Part shown: piece after piece, positions 10,182 through 19,222 of the stretch
How the letters are laid out: the number at the start of each line of letters is the position of its first letter
How positions within the stretch are numbered: the first letter of the stretch is position 1
Source of the DNA: a bacterium
GTDB taxonomy: Bacteria > Pseudomonadota > Alphaproteobacteria > Rhodobacterales > Rhodobacteraceae
NCBI GenBank assembly: GCA_016124195.1
Contig: WGOE01000002.1
Location: 372,001-436,000 of the forward strand
Length of the DNA stretch: 64,000 nucleotides
Direction: 5' to 3'
The notes under the pieces: model-generated
The model's database searches: none
Seen by the model: only the letters and a program-made list of their open reading frames with translations
Told to the model about the DNA's origin: nothing
Position numbers and translations under genes: made by a program

Positions 10182-10933
10182 TTGCCGCCATCCACGCCCA
10201 GAACCTCGCCGGTGATCCAGCCGGCCAGGTCAGAGGCGAAGAACATCACCGCATGGGCGATGTCTTCGGGCGTGCCAAGGCGGCGCATGGCGATTTGGTT
10301 CATCAGGGCGGCCTGACCTTCGGGGCCCATCGCCTCCCATTGCTTTTCGGTCGTGGGGTTGGAGCGCACGAAGCCGGGCGCCACGCAGTTGACCGTGATG
10401 CCGAAGGGGCCAAGTTCATGCGCCAACTGCCGGGTCAGGCCGATCTGGCCGGCCTTGGCGCTGGCATAGGCCTGAATGCCGGTCAGGCTGATGGTGCGCC
10501 CGGCCCCGGACGAGATGTTTACGATCCGCCCGCGGCCCTGGCGCTTCATCAGGGGGGCCACGGCCTGCGCCATGAAGAAAGTGCCCGACAGGTTGACGTC
10601 GAAGATGTCCTGCCAGTCGCGGGCAGTGATCTCTTCGATCGGCCGACCCTTCTGGCCGCGCACGCCGCCTGCGTTGTTGACCAGAATATCGACCGAGCCG
10701 GCTTGGGCGATCTTGGCCACCACAGCCTGCACGGCGTCGCGGTTGCCCACGTCCACCACATGGGTCTGACAGGCCGCGCCGCACAGGCGCGCGGTTTCGG
10801 TCAGGCCCTCGGCATTGACATCAAGCGCTGCGACCCGCGCGCCCCTTGCGGCAAAGGCCTGCGCCATGGCGCGGCCAAAGCCGTGCGCGGCCCCGGTGAC
10901 GATCACGCCGCGTCCGTCGAAGGTGATGTTCAT
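10178..10933 (-). CDS. SDR family NAD(P)-dependent oxidoreductase
   Basis: A classical short-chain dehydrogenase of 251 residues. It has the cofactor motif TGAAHGFG (13-20), NNAGG (86-90), the catalytic Ser near 141-142, and Tyr156-x3-Lys160. A Asp at the end of beta-2 (ALDVN) suggests NAD(H) preference. Overlapping start and stop codons join it to the reductase upstream and the M20 peptidase downstream. The substrate is unknown; by context it oxidises or reduces an intermediate of the operon's amide/peptide pathway. Confidence 0.9.
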   Translation of the reverse strand: MNITFDGRGVIVTGAAHGFGRAMAQAFAARGARVAALDVNAEGLTETARLCGAACQTHVVDVGNRDAVQAVVAKIAQAGSVDILVNNAGGVRGQKGRPIEEITARDWQDIFDVNLSGTFFMAQAVAPLMKRQGRGRIVNISSGAGRTISLTGIQAYASAKAGQIGLTRQLAHELGPFGITVNCVAPGFVRSNPTTEKQWEAMGPEGQAALMNQIAMRRLGTPEDIAHAVMFFASDLAGWITGEVLGVDGGK

Positions 10934-11961
10934 GCCGGGTTTCCTTGTGTGACCTTGGCAAGGTCGTCCAGGTTTTCAAGGCTGAGCACGCGCTGACCGG
11001 ATTCGATCTGCTGAATCAGCGAGATGAGCCGAGCGGTCAGCGGCGTGGGCACGCCGTGGCGGCGGGCGGTCTCAACGATCGGGCCCAGTTGTGCCACGAC
11101 CTCGGTCTTGCGTTTGCGTACGGCCAGATCGCGCCAGATGCCTGAGTGGGATTTGGTCGAACGGCGGTTGTGGGCCACCATGTCGGCGAAGGACTTGTCG
11201 ATGGCAGACTGCGCGGCATCGGGGCGGAATGCAGCGGGGTCGAAGCCGTCGAAAGCCTCGGTCCGGATGCCTTCGGCCGCGGCGACGGCGCCGGTCTCCT
11301 GGCCAAGACGGGTCAGGACGGCGCGCGCCTTGGGGTTGTCCAGCACATCGGCGATGCTGTCGTTGGTGACGGCCGTGGCGAAAAGCAGCGCACCATAGAC
11401 GAGCTTGCCCCAGAGATAGCCCCAGATGTTCTGCGTCAGCACGGCCTTGGGGTCGAAATCCTGCATCAGGCGGTGCAGGGTCCGGATGCGCGGGGTGATC
11501 GCCCCGTCCAGCTCGCCGATCACGGCGGCGCCGTGACCCGAGTAATGCACCAGCCCAGGCTCCAGATAATCGGCGCCGAAGTTGACAAAGCAGCCGATGG
11601 TGCGCGCAGCCCCCACAACCTTGGCGATAACCAGTTCGTTCAGCCCGTTCTGCGCCGAGACGACCACGCCATCCTCGGCCAGATGCGGGGCGAGGGCGGC
11701 CACCGCGGCTTCGGTATGCAGGGCCTTGACGCAAAGGAAGATCAGCGCGTGCCGGCCCGTCACATCCTGCGGCAGGAAGGCGGGGGCGCGGACGACGTCC
11801 TGAAAGATCGGGCCGTCAATGCGCAGACCGCCGGCATTGATCGCCGCGACATGGGCCGGATCAGAATCCACGAAGATCACCGCATGGCCCGCGCGCAGGA
11901 AGGCCGCGCCCAAGGTGCCGCCGATCGCCCCGGCCCCCCAGATGACGATCGGCGCGCTCAT
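10930..11961 (-). CDS. Ketopantoate reductase family protein
   Basis: This 343-residue protein has an N-terminal Rossmann fold with GAGAIGGTLG (about residues 10-19) and the two-domain layout of 2-dehydropantoate 2-reductase (ApbA/PanE), including a Lys-containing segment before the C-terminal helical domain (IWGYLWGKLVYG). It is longer than typical PanE (about 300). Because it sits in a catabolic operon next to a creatininase homologue and an SDR, I infer a 2-hydroxy/2-keto acid reductase rather than the pantothenate enzyme. Both its ends overlap neighbours by four bases. Confidence 0.85.
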   Translation of the reverse strand: MSAPIVIWGAGAIGGTLGAAFLRAGHAVIFVDSDPAHVAAINAGGLRIDGPIFQDVVRAPAFLPQDVTGRHALIFLCVKALHTEAAVAALAPHLAEDGVVVSAQNGLNELVIAKVVGAARTIGCFVNFGADYLEPGLVHYSGHGAAVIGELDGAITPRIRTLHRLMQDFDPKAVLTQNIWGYLWGKLVYGALLFATAVTNDSIADVLDNPKARAVLTRLGQETGAVAAAEGIRTEAFDGFDPAAFRPDAAQSAIDKSFADMVAHNRRSTKSHSGIWRDLAVRKRKTEVVAQLGPIVETARRHGVPTPLTARLISLIQQIESGQRVLSLENLDDLAKVTQGNPA

Positions 11962-12659
11962 GCCCAGGGTCCCTGCATCAAGGCCCGGGTCTCAGCGATG
12001 GCCACGTCCCAGATCGCCTGCATCTCGGCATCGGGGCGTTCGTAATAGCCGCCGAAATTGCCGTCGCCCAGCAGCGCGCGGGTCGCCGCCGGCCCCATGG
12101 CGCGCATCCGGTCGAAATCGACCATCGGTTTCTGCTGGCTGGGCAGCACGACGCCGGGCAGGCGCGTCCAGGGGAAATTCTCCATCCACGAGGCATGCGA
12201 CGCGACGGGGTCGGTTTCCTGCACCGCTTTGAGGGTCTTGGGCGCGTTCCACCAGTTGTGGAACTTGACCGAACAGCCGGGATTGTCGGCCATCCATTCG
12301 ATGCCAAGGCTGCCGGCCGGTGAATTGCCGCCATGGCCATTGACGATGAAGATGCGGCGAAAGCCCTGCGACCTGAGGCTGTCCAGAATGTCGCGCACGA
12401 TGCGGACATAGGTTTCAACCCGGATGCTGATCGAGCCGGGATAGGCCAGGAAATAGGGGGTCACCCCATAGGCCAGCACCGGAAAGACCGGCGCGCCCAA
12501 GGGCTCCGCCGCTTCCAGCGCCACGCGCTCGGCCAGGATCGAATCGACCGACAGCGACAGGCCGGCGTGCTGTTCGGTGCTGCCCAGCGGCAGAACGGCC
12601 AGGTCAGAGGTCTTGAGATAGGCCTCGACCTGTTCCCAGTTCATCTCGGAGATTTTCAT
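11958..12659 (-). CDS. Creatininase family amidohydrolase
   Basis: The start is the ATG at 12659 (MKISEMNWEQ), giving 233 residues, close to the family's usual 240-260; a longer in-frame extension lies inside the regulator gene. It keeps the likely metal ligands of the family: GSTEQH (Glu29, His31), Asp39, and VNGHGGN (His109). Creatininase-fold enzymes open cyclic amides or cleave formamides. The usual GPHLPLGTD segment is replaced by AGLSLSVDS, so it is a divergent branch and creatinine is not a safe substrate prediction. It overlaps the regulator upstream and the reductase downstream. Confidence 0.85.
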   Translation of the reverse strand: MKISEMNWEQVEAYLKTSDLAVLPLGSTEQHAGLSLSVDSILAERVALEAAEPLGAPVFPVLAYGVTPYFLAYPGSISIRVETYVRIVRDILDSLRSQGFRRIFIVNGHGGNSPAGSLGIEWMADNPGCSVKFHNWWNAPKTLKAVQETDPVASHASWMENFPWTRLPGVVLPSQQKPMVDFDRMRAMGPAATRALLGDGNFGGYYERPDAEMQAIWDVAIAETRALMQGPWA

Positions 12660-13669
12660 GAGGCTTCCTTTCTGGCGTCGACGGGCAGGCCATGGGCTGG
12701 CAGGCTGTCGAGTTTGCGGGGTGGCGCCAAGAGCGGCATCACCAGCCGGTCTATGTCGCCCGGGTCGGGAATGTGGCGATATTCGATGCGTGGGGCGCCG
12801 GGTTTGGCCAGACGCGCCGCCGCGTCCGCGCCGGTGGCCAGCACGACCGCATCGCAATCGGCCAGAAGCGCTGCGATGTCGGGATCGTCGAGGTTGGCGG
12901 CCACGATGTCGCGGACATGGGCGGCAAAGCGGCGCACGCCCAAGGTCAGCACCGGCAGGAAATCGGCGAAGCGCGAGACGACGCCGACCTTGGCCATCGG
13001 GTCGATCGAGGCCAGCGCCATGCGTGTTGCCTCGGACGGGATGAAGCGGATCGACAGGATCGGCACGCCGGGCAGGGCGGCGGTGACGGCGGCCTGCAGA
13101 TTCGAGAAGGTCAGCACGATGTCCGCACCCTGCAGCCGCTTTTGATAGGCAGGATCGGCGGTGATCTGATCGAGCGTCGTCGCTTCGACAAAGGCATGGT
13201 CGCCAACCTGATCGGCCACGCGCTGCGCATAACTCGCCGTCGCGTCGGCAAAAAGCCCGACCATCGCTATGAACTGGCGCCGCCCCAGCGCGAGGCGCGC
13301 CGTGACCCTGGCGTGGATCAGGCCGGCTAGGTCCTCGGGCGCGGCACCGAGATTGATCGCCTGGTCGATCACGGCATCTATGGCGCCGCGCAGGCGCAGC
13401 ATCTCGGACCCCGAAGCCAGCCGGGCCTGCGCCGAATCGGCGACGAAAGTCCCCGAGCCCGAGCGCGTCTCGATCAATCCGGCGGCCTTGAGTTCGGCAT
13501 AGACCTTGGCGACCGTCATCGGCGCCACATCCGCCTGCAGGGCCAGATCGCGGACCGAAGGCAGGCTGGACCCGATCGGCCATTCGCCAAAGGTTATGGC
13601 ATGTTCCAGCGCGCCCTTCAGCTGCTGGCGCAACGACAGGTTGGATTTTCGATCAATCTGCACCTTCAC
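12656..13669 (-). CDS. GntR family transcriptional regulator
   Basis: I choose GTG at 13669 (VKVQIDRKSN) because a GGAG lies six bases upstream; the ATG at 13690 has no ribosome site. This gives 337 residues: an N-terminal winged helix (about 8-75, ending SGSGTFVADS) and a long C-terminal effector domain of about 260 residues without an aminotransferase Lys or FCD metal motif. The C-terminal part looks like a periplasmic-binding/Asp-Glu racemase-like fold by its alternating strands, which is only a guess. It is the first gene of the minus-strand catabolic operon and divergent from the second ABC importer, so it probably controls both. Confidence 0.88.
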   Translation of the reverse strand: MKVQIDRKSNLSLRQQLKGALEHAITFGEWPIGSSLPSVRDLALQADVAPMTVAKVYAELKAAGLIETRSGSGTFVADSAQARLASGSEMLRLRGAIDAVIDQAINLGAAPEDLAGLIHARVTARLALGRRQFIAMVGLFADATASYAQRVADQVGDHAFVEATTLDQITADPAYQKRLQGADIVLTFSNLQAAVTAALPGVPILSIRFIPSEATRMALASIDPMAKVGVVSRFADFLPVLTLGVRRFAAHVRDIVAANLDDPDIAALLADCDAVVLATGADAAARLAKPGAPRIEYRHIPDPGDIDRLVMPLLAPPRKLDSLPAHGLPVDARKEAS

Positions 13670-13689
13670 CGTCGTCTCCAAGTGATACA

Positions 13690-13847
13690 TACATGTAGTA
13701 CGCAGCCTCGCCCCGTTGCTTCATAATTCAACAGTTAGTGGCCATTATCAACAAGATTCCGCAAAAACTGTACTATTGACAGAGTTTTGCTGCCGTGTGA
13801 CGCTAAAGCATAATAGAACACTAACAAGAAACTCGGAGGTTGATGAC
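13690..13847. promoter_or_regulatory. Divergent control region between the GntR gene and the second ABC operon
   Basis: This AT-richer segment holds a perfect TACATGTA palindrome at 13690-13697, 20 bases before the regulator GTG, and CTGT-N7-ACAG at 13768-13782 overlapping a perfect TTGACA (13776-13781) on the plus strand. No convincing -10 follows at 16-18 bases; CATAAT at 13809 is too far. GGAGG at 13835-13839 is the ribosome site of the binding-protein gene. The palindromes are candidate GntR operators. Confidence 0.45.
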
Positions 13848-15425
13848 ATGAAAATGGTGGCGTCTGCTGCGCTTGCGGCAGCTATACTGGTAGGCGGCAG
13901 CATCTCCGCCTATGCAACGGATCGCGGCGGCGTGATGACCTATGGCCGCTATGCCGACAGCCTGTTCCTTGATCCGGTCCTCAACGATGCCAACGTGGAC
14001 ATCTGGATCCTGTCCAACCTGTATGACACGCTTTTGCTGCCGACCGACGACGGGCAGGGCGTGCAGGCGGGTCTGGCCACGGAATGGAAGGTTTCGGACG
14101 ACGGGATGACCGTGACGCTGAAACTGCGCGATGGCATCAAGTTCTCGGACGGATCGCCGATCGAGGCCTCCGACGTGATCTGGTCGCTCAAGCGCGCCGC
14201 CAAGCCTGACAACGGGATCTGGGGCTTTCTGGTCAGCGCCATCAAGGATGTGACTTCGGGCGCCGACGGCTCCATCGTGATCTCGCTGAGCCGGCCCGAC
14301 CCGTCGATCATTCCGGCTCTGACCGTGTTCAACACCGCCATCATGCCCGAAAAGCTGTTCGAGGCGATGCCGGGCAAGGATGACGCCGAAAAGGCCAAGG
14401 CCTTTGCCGAACACCCGGTGGGCTCGGGCCCCTTCATGTTCCAGTCGTGGGAGCGCGGCTCCACCATGAAACTGGTCAAGAACCCCTATTATTGGGCGAT
14501 GGGCGATGATGGCAAACCCTTGCCCTATCTGGACGGCGTGACCTTCGAGGTCATCCCCGACGACGCCACCCGCATCCTGCGTCTGCAATCGGGCGAACTG
14601 GACGGAGCAGAGTTCATTCCCTATGCCCGCGTGGCCGAACTCAAGGCCGATCCCAAGCTGGACATGAACCTCTATCCTTCGACCAAGATCGAATATGTCA
14701 CGCTGAACGTGCGGCCGCAGGTCGATGGCAAGGACAATCCCCTGTCCAACGTCAAGGTGCGTCAGGCGCTGAACTATGCCACCAACAAGGACGCGATCAT
14801 CCAGATCGTGACCCAGGGTGTCGGTAGCCCGATGAAATCCTTCATGTCCTCGGCAACGCCGCTGAACTCGGGCACGGGGCCCCTGTTCCCCTATGACCTC
14901 GACAAGGCCAAGTCGCTGCTGGCCGAGGCGGGTTACAAGGATGGCTTCTCGATCGACCTGCTGGTCCTCGCCGGCAACCAGGACGAGACCGGCATCGCCA
15001 CCGCCCTGCAACAGATGTGGGCTGCCGCAGGTGTCAAGCTGAACCTCAAGCAGGTGGACAATGCCACGCGGACCGACCTTTACCGCAGCGGCAAGTTCTC
15101 GATGCGTCTGGGCGCCTGGACGGATGACATCGCCGATCCCAGCGAGATCACTTCGTACTTCGCCTATTCGCCCACCATCGAATCGCAGCATTCCGGCTGG
15201 AAGAGCGAAGAAGTCGACAAGCTCTTCGAACAGTCGCAATCGGAACGCGACCCGGCCAAGCGCACGGCGCAATATGCGCGGATCCAGGAGATCGCCAATG
15301 CCGAAGGGCCGATGGTCTATCTCTATGAATCGCCCTATCCGGTGGCGCTGAGCAAGAAGGTCAAGGGTTTCATCCAGATCCCCCTCGGCAACAATATCTT
15401 CCGCGCAGCCTCGCTGACGAAGTAA
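13848..15425 (+). CDS. ABC transporter substrate-binding protein, SBP family 5 (second importer)
   Basis: The start is ATG 13848 (MKMVASAAL), eight bases after GGAGG; the frame extends upstream but without coding character. The 525-residue protein has a Sec signal peptide (about 1-23, cleavage after AYA) and the family 5 block KLRDGIKFSDGSPIEASDV. It delivers its ligand to the permease pair at 15487-17240. It is only distantly similar to the binding protein at 4719, so the two importers probably see different ligands rather than being a recent duplication. Confidence 0.93.
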   Translation: MKMVASAALAAAILVGGSISAYATDRGGVMTYGRYADSLFLDPVLNDANVDIWILSNLYDTLLLPTDDGQGVQAGLATEWKVSDDGMTVTLKLRDGIKFSDGSPIEASDVIWSLKRAAKPDNGIWGFLVSAIKDVTSGADGSIVISLSRPDPSIIPALTVFNTAIMPEKLFEAMPGKDDAEKAKAFAEHPVGSGPFMFQSWERGSTMKLVKNPYYWAMGDDGKPLPYLDGVTFEVIPDDATRILRLQSGELDGAEFIPYARVAELKADPKLDMNLYPSTKIEYVTLNVRPQVDGKDNPLSNVKVRQALNYATNKDAIIQIVTQGVGSPMKSFMSSATPLNSGTGPLFPYDLDKAKSLLAEAGYKDGFSIDLLVLAGNQDETGIATALQQMWAAAGVKLNLKQVDNATRTDLYRSGKFSMRLGAWTDDIADPSEITSYFAYSPTIESQHSGWKSEEVDKLFEQSQSERDPAKRTAQYARIQEIANAEGPMVYLYESPYPVALSKKVKGFIQIPLGNNIFRAASLTK

Positions 15426-15431
15426 GCTTGG

Positions 15432-15466
15432 CCCGGCCGGGTCCTGTCCCGGCCGGGTTTTCTTTT
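15432..15466 (+). terminator. Intra-operon hairpin terminator/attenuator
   Basis: Two copies of CCCGGCCGGG (15432-15441 and 15448-15457) form a 10-bp GC stem with a 6-base loop, followed by TTTTCTTTT. It lies between the binding-protein gene and the permeases, where partial termination commonly keeps the binding protein in excess. Confidence 0.85.
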
Positions 15467-15486
15467 GCGGATCAAAGAGGCGCGCC

Positions 15487-16425
15487 TTGTCGATGTCCCT
15501 GTTCTTCCTGAGGCGGCTGATTCAACTGATCCCGACCTTGGCCTTCATTCTGGTCGTGGTCTTCGTGCTGGTGCGCCTGCTGCCCGGAGACCCGACCAGC
15601 GCCATCCTGGGCGACCGGGCACTGGATGCCGATGTGGCGCGGATCAACCACGATCTGGGTCTGGACCGGTCGATCCCGGTGCAGTTCGTCCTGTTCCTCA
15701 AGGCGGTGGCGACGGGCAACCTTGGCAACTCGATCACGCTGAAATTGCCAGTGACCACGCTGATCGCCCAGCGTCTGCCGGTGACGGTGATGCTGACGGT
15801 GATGGCGGCGCTGATGTCGCTGGTGATGGCCGTGCCGCTGGCCTTTGTGGCCGCGCTGCGCCGCGATGAACTGGCCGACAGTGCGATCCGCGGCACCTTT
15901 CAGGTCGGCCTGTCGATGCCGGTCTTTTACCTTGGCCTGATCCTGTTGACCGTATTCGGCGCGCGGCTCGGCTGGTTCCCGGTCGGAGGCTATGGCGACA
16001 GTTTTGGCGAGCACATCTATCATCTGTTCCTGCCCGCTTTCACGCTCGCGCTAAGCCTTGCCGCCATCCTGATGCGAAACCTGCGCGCCGCGATCATCGG
16101 GGTCGTGGGGGCGGAATATGTGGTCTTTGCCCGGTCCAAAGGCATCATGCCCGGTGTGATCCTCATGCGCCATGTGCTGCGCAGCGCCCTGATTTCGACC
16201 GTCTCGCTCTTTGGCCTTTCCGTCGGCACGCTTCTGGGTGGCGCCGTGATCACCGAAACCGTCTTTGCCATCCCCGGTGCCGGGCGCCTGATGATCGACA
16301 GCATCTATGGCCGCGACTACCCCGTGGTGCAGGGCATGACGATGGCGCTGGCCGTCGTCGTCTCGCTGACCTTCTTTCTGACCGATGTGGTCGAGGCCTG
16401 GCTTGATCCGCGAGTGGCACGATGA
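15487..16425 (+). CDS. Peptide-type ABC transporter permease (DppB family, second importer)
   Basis: The 312-residue protein probably starts at TTG 15487, because AGAGG ends six bases before it; the ATG two codons later is 12 bases from that site. It has an N-terminal helix, the LVRLLPGDP motif of DppB proteins, about six hydrophobic segments and the EAA loop around EYVVFARSKGI. It overlaps the next permease by four bases. Together they form the channel of the second importer. Confidence 0.93.
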   Translation: MSMSLFFLRRLIQLIPTLAFILVVVFVLVRLLPGDPTSAILGDRALDADVARINHDLGLDRSIPVQFVLFLKAVATGNLGNSITLKLPVTTLIAQRLPVTVMLTVMAALMSLVMAVPLAFVAALRRDELADSAIRGTFQVGLSMPVFYLGLILLTVFGARLGWFPVGGYGDSFGEHIYHLFLPAFTLALSLAAILMRNLRAAIIGVVGAEYVVFARSKGIMPGVILMRHVLRSALISTVSLFGLSVGTLLGGAVITETVFAIPGAGRLMIDSIYGRDYPVVQGMTMALAVVVSLTFFLTDVVEAWLDPRVAR

Positions 16426-17240
16426 CGCTGTCTCTACGCCAGATCCCGCGCCCCCTGCTGCTGGGCGGGCTTTTGATCGGGGCGAGCCTTGTGCTGGCCG
16501 TCTTCCCCGCGACCTTCGCGCCCTATGATCCGGTGGCGATGGATTACAACGCCCTGATGCATGCCCCCTCCTGGGCGCATCCGATGGGCACCGACAATTT
16601 CGGCCGCGACGTGCTGAGCCGGGTGATCCACGCCTATACGATCGACATGCAGATCGCCTTCTTCGGCACGATCTTTTCCTTCAGCTTCGGCATCGTTATC
16701 GGCGCGCTGGTCGGCTATGCCGGCGGGCTGGCCGACACGATCTTTGGCCGGATCGTCGATGCCGTCATCACCTTTCCCTTCCTCGTTCTGGTCATCGCCA
16801 TCGTCTCGGTCCTTGGGCCTGGCCTTGTGAACATGTATGTGGCGCTGGCCGTGGTGGGCTGGGTGTTTTACGCCCGCATCATCGCGGCCGAGGTCAAGGT
16901 GCAGAAAAGGCTCGACTATGCCGATGCCGGCCGTGCCATGGGCTACACGCCGATGCGGGTGATCTTTCGCCACCTTCTGCCCAATGCCATCACGCCGGCC
17001 ATCGTCTATCTGGTGACCGACATGGCGCTGGCCATCCTGCTGGGGTCAAGCCTTGGGTATCTGGGCCTTGGCGCCCAGCCGCCCACCGCCGAATGGGGCG
17101 TGCAAATCGCCGATGGCAAGAATTTCATGACGACGGGCTGGTGGATCTCGGTCTTTCCGGGCGTGGCCATCGTGCTGACCGGCCTTGGCTTCAGCCTGAT
17201 CGGCGATGGTCTGGCCGAAGTCTTGAGGACGCGCAAATGA
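16422..17240 (+). CDS. Peptide-type ABC transporter permease (DppC family, second importer)
   Basis: This 272-residue permease has the short periplasmic loop form of DppC with the HPMGTDNFGRDVLSR motif, six hydrophobic segments, and the EAA loop YADAGRAMGYTPMRVIFRH. It is translationally coupled at both ends (ATGA overlaps with the DppB-like permease and the first ATPase). Confidence 0.93.
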   Translation: MTLSLRQIPRPLLLGGLLIGASLVLAVFPATFAPYDPVAMDYNALMHAPSWAHPMGTDNFGRDVLSRVIHAYTIDMQIAFFGTIFSFSFGIVIGALVGYAGGLADTIFGRIVDAVITFPFLVLVIAIVSVLGPGLVNMYVALAVVGWVFYARIIAAEVKVQKRLDYADAGRAMGYTPMRVIFRHLLPNAITPAIVYLVTDMALAILLGSSLGYLGLGAQPPTAEWGVQIADGKNFMTTGWWISVFPGVAIVLTGLGFSLIGDGLAEVLRTRK

Positions 17241-18226
17241 CCCCCGCCCTGCAAGTGCGCCACCTTTCCACGACCTTCGGCCATCACGGCACGCCGGTGA
17301 CAGCGGTCGATGACATCTCGTTTGACGTGATGCCGGGCGAGGTTCTTGGGCTGGTCGGCGAATCCGGCTCTGGCAAAAGCGTCACGCTCCGGTCGATCAT
17401 GCGGCTGATGCCGCATCATTCCGCGGTCACGGGCAGCGTGCTCTGGCAGGGATGCGACCTGATGACCATGACCGAGGCAGAGCTGCGCCGGGTGCGGGGC
17501 GGCGAGATTTCCATGATCTTTCAAGAGCCCGGCACGGCGCTGAACCCGGTTCTGCCGGTCCGCGTGCAGATCGAGGAAAACCTGCGCGCCCATACCGAAT
17601 TGAGCGCCGCCGGCCGCGCCGCCCGCTGTCTGGAACTGATGGACCTTGTGGGCATTCCCGATGCCAAGCGGCGCCTGACCCAATATCCGCACCAATTCTC
17701 GGGCGGGATGCGGCAGCGGGTGATGATCGCCATTGCGCTGGCCAGCAATCCCAAGCTTCTCCTCGCTGACGAGCCGACCACGGCGCTGGATGTGACGATT
17801 CAGGACCAGATCCTCAAGCTGATCCTCGATCTGCGCGACGAACTGGCGATGAGCGTGGTCTTTGTCACGCATGACCTTGGCGTGGTGGCTGCGACCTGCG
17901 ACCGGATGGCCGTGATGTATGCCGGCCGCATCGTGGAAAGCGGGCCGGTGCCGGCGGTCTTTGCCCAGCCCAATCACGCCTATACGCGGGGGCTTCTGGG
18001 GTCGGTGCCCCGCAGCGGCACGGAACGCAGCCCGCTTTTGTCGATCGAGGGCACGCCGCCCGGCCTGACCAGCCGGCCTGCAGGCTGCGCCTTCCATCCG
18101 CGCTGTGCCTTTGCGACCGACCTTTGCCGCAGAGAAAGCCCCGCGCTGCAAGACCGCGCGGCAGGCCAGGCCGCAGCCTGTTTCCACAGCGACCGCGTCA
18201 TCGCGGCAGGATTGGCCGGATCATGA
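17237..18226 (+). CDS. Peptide-type ABC transporter ATP-binding protein (DppD family, second importer)
   Basis: Starting at ATG 17237, which overlaps the permease stop (ATGA), the protein has 329 residues with Walker A GESGSGKS at 41-48, signature FSGGMRQR, Walker B LLADEP and the oligo_HPN tail (FHPRCA). A longer frame from 17093 lies within the permease and is rejected. It pairs with the DppF-like protein encoded next. Confidence 0.93.
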   Translation: MTPALQVRHLSTTFGHHGTPVTAVDDISFDVMPGEVLGLVGESGSGKSVTLRSIMRLMPHHSAVTGSVLWQGCDLMTMTEAELRRVRGGEISMIFQEPGTALNPVLPVRVQIEENLRAHTELSAAGRAARCLELMDLVGIPDAKRRLTQYPHQFSGGMRQRVMIAIALASNPKLLLADEPTTALDVTIQDQILKLILDLRDELAMSVVFVTHDLGVVAATCDRMAVMYAGRIVESGPVPAVFAQPNHAYTRGLLGSVPRSGTERSPLLSIEGTPPGLTSRPAGCAFHPRCAFATDLCRRESPALQDRAAGQAAACFHSDRVIAAGLAGS

Positions 18227-19218
18227 CCGAGATGAAACCGCTGCTTTCAGTGCAGGATATCACGAAGGCCTTCCCCTTTCCGCGCGATCTGTTGCAGCGC
18301 CTGCGCCGCCAGCCCGGCCAGGCCGTGCATGCGCTGAACGGTGTGACCCTGGACATCAGGCGCGGCGAAACCCTTGGCATCGTGGGAGAAAGCGGCTGCG
18401 GCAAGTCCACGCTCGCCCGCTGTCTGGTGCGCCTGCACGACTGCGACAGTGGCCGGGTTCTGTTCGGCGACACCGATATCGCCACCCTGTCCGGTGCCGC
18501 CCGGCGTGCCTTCAACGCCAAGGTGCAGATGATCTTTCAGGATCCCTATTCCTCGCTGAACCCCCGTATGCGGGTGCGCCAGATCCTGACCGAGGCGCTG
18601 TCGGTCCACAGGATGCGCCCCGCGGCCGAAATTCCTGCCCGGATCGCCGAGCTTCTGGACCTTGTCCGCCTGCCCATGGATGCCGCCGACAAATACCCGC
18701 ATGAATTTTCCGGCGGCCAGCGTCAGCGCATCGGCATTGCCCGCGCACTTGCGGTCGAGCCTCAGGTGCTGGTCGCCGATGAACTGGTCTCGGCGCTGGA
18801 TGTCTCGGTTCAGGCGCAGGTGGTCAACCTGCTTCTGGCCTTGCAGGATCAGCTGCATCTGACCGTGGTCTTTGTCGCCCATGACCTGCGGCTGGTGCGC
18901 CACATCTCGCATCGGGTTGCGGTGATGTATCTGGGCAAGGTGGTCGAGGTCGGCCCGACCGAGGCGCTGTTTTCTGCCCCGTTGCATCCCTATACCCAGG
19001 CGCTTCTGGCCGCGGCACCCGAGATCGACCCCGCCCGCCGCAGCCGTCGCGTGGCGGCCAAGGGCGAATTGCCCAGCCCGGTGAACCTGCCGCAGGGTTG
19101 CCTGTTCAACACGCGCTGCCCCTTGGCCTTTGAGCGCTGTTTCAAGGAACGGCCCGCGCTGCCCGCGTCAGGCGACCACCGCGCCGCCTGCCATCTGACC
19201 CAAGCCGAAAAAGAGTAA
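18223..19218 (+). CDS. Peptide-type ABC transporter ATP-binding protein (DppF family, second importer)
   Basis: The ATG at 18223 overlaps the stop of the preceding ATPase, giving 331 residues. Walker A GESGCGKS is at 55-62, signature FSGGQRQR, and a Walker B in which the usual DEP is DEL (VLVADELVSALD), a small deviation that keeps the catalytic Glu. The C-terminus has the oligo_HPN pattern (FNTRCP). It completes the second five-component importer. Confidence 0.92.
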   Translation: MTEMKPLLSVQDITKAFPFPRDLLQRLRRQPGQAVHALNGVTLDIRRGETLGIVGESGCGKSTLARCLVRLHDCDSGRVLFGDTDIATLSGAARRAFNAKVQMIFQDPYSSLNPRMRVRQILTEALSVHRMRPAAEIPARIAELLDLVRLPMDAADKYPHEFSGGQRQRIGIARALAVEPQVLVADELVSALDVSVQAQVVNLLLALQDQLHLTVVFVAHDLRLVRHISHRVAVMYLGKVVEVGPTEALFSAPLHPYTQALLAAAPEIDPARRSRRVAAKGELPSPVNLPQGCLFNTRCPLAFERCFKERPALPASGDHRAACHLTQAEKE

Positions 19219-19222
19219 CCCC

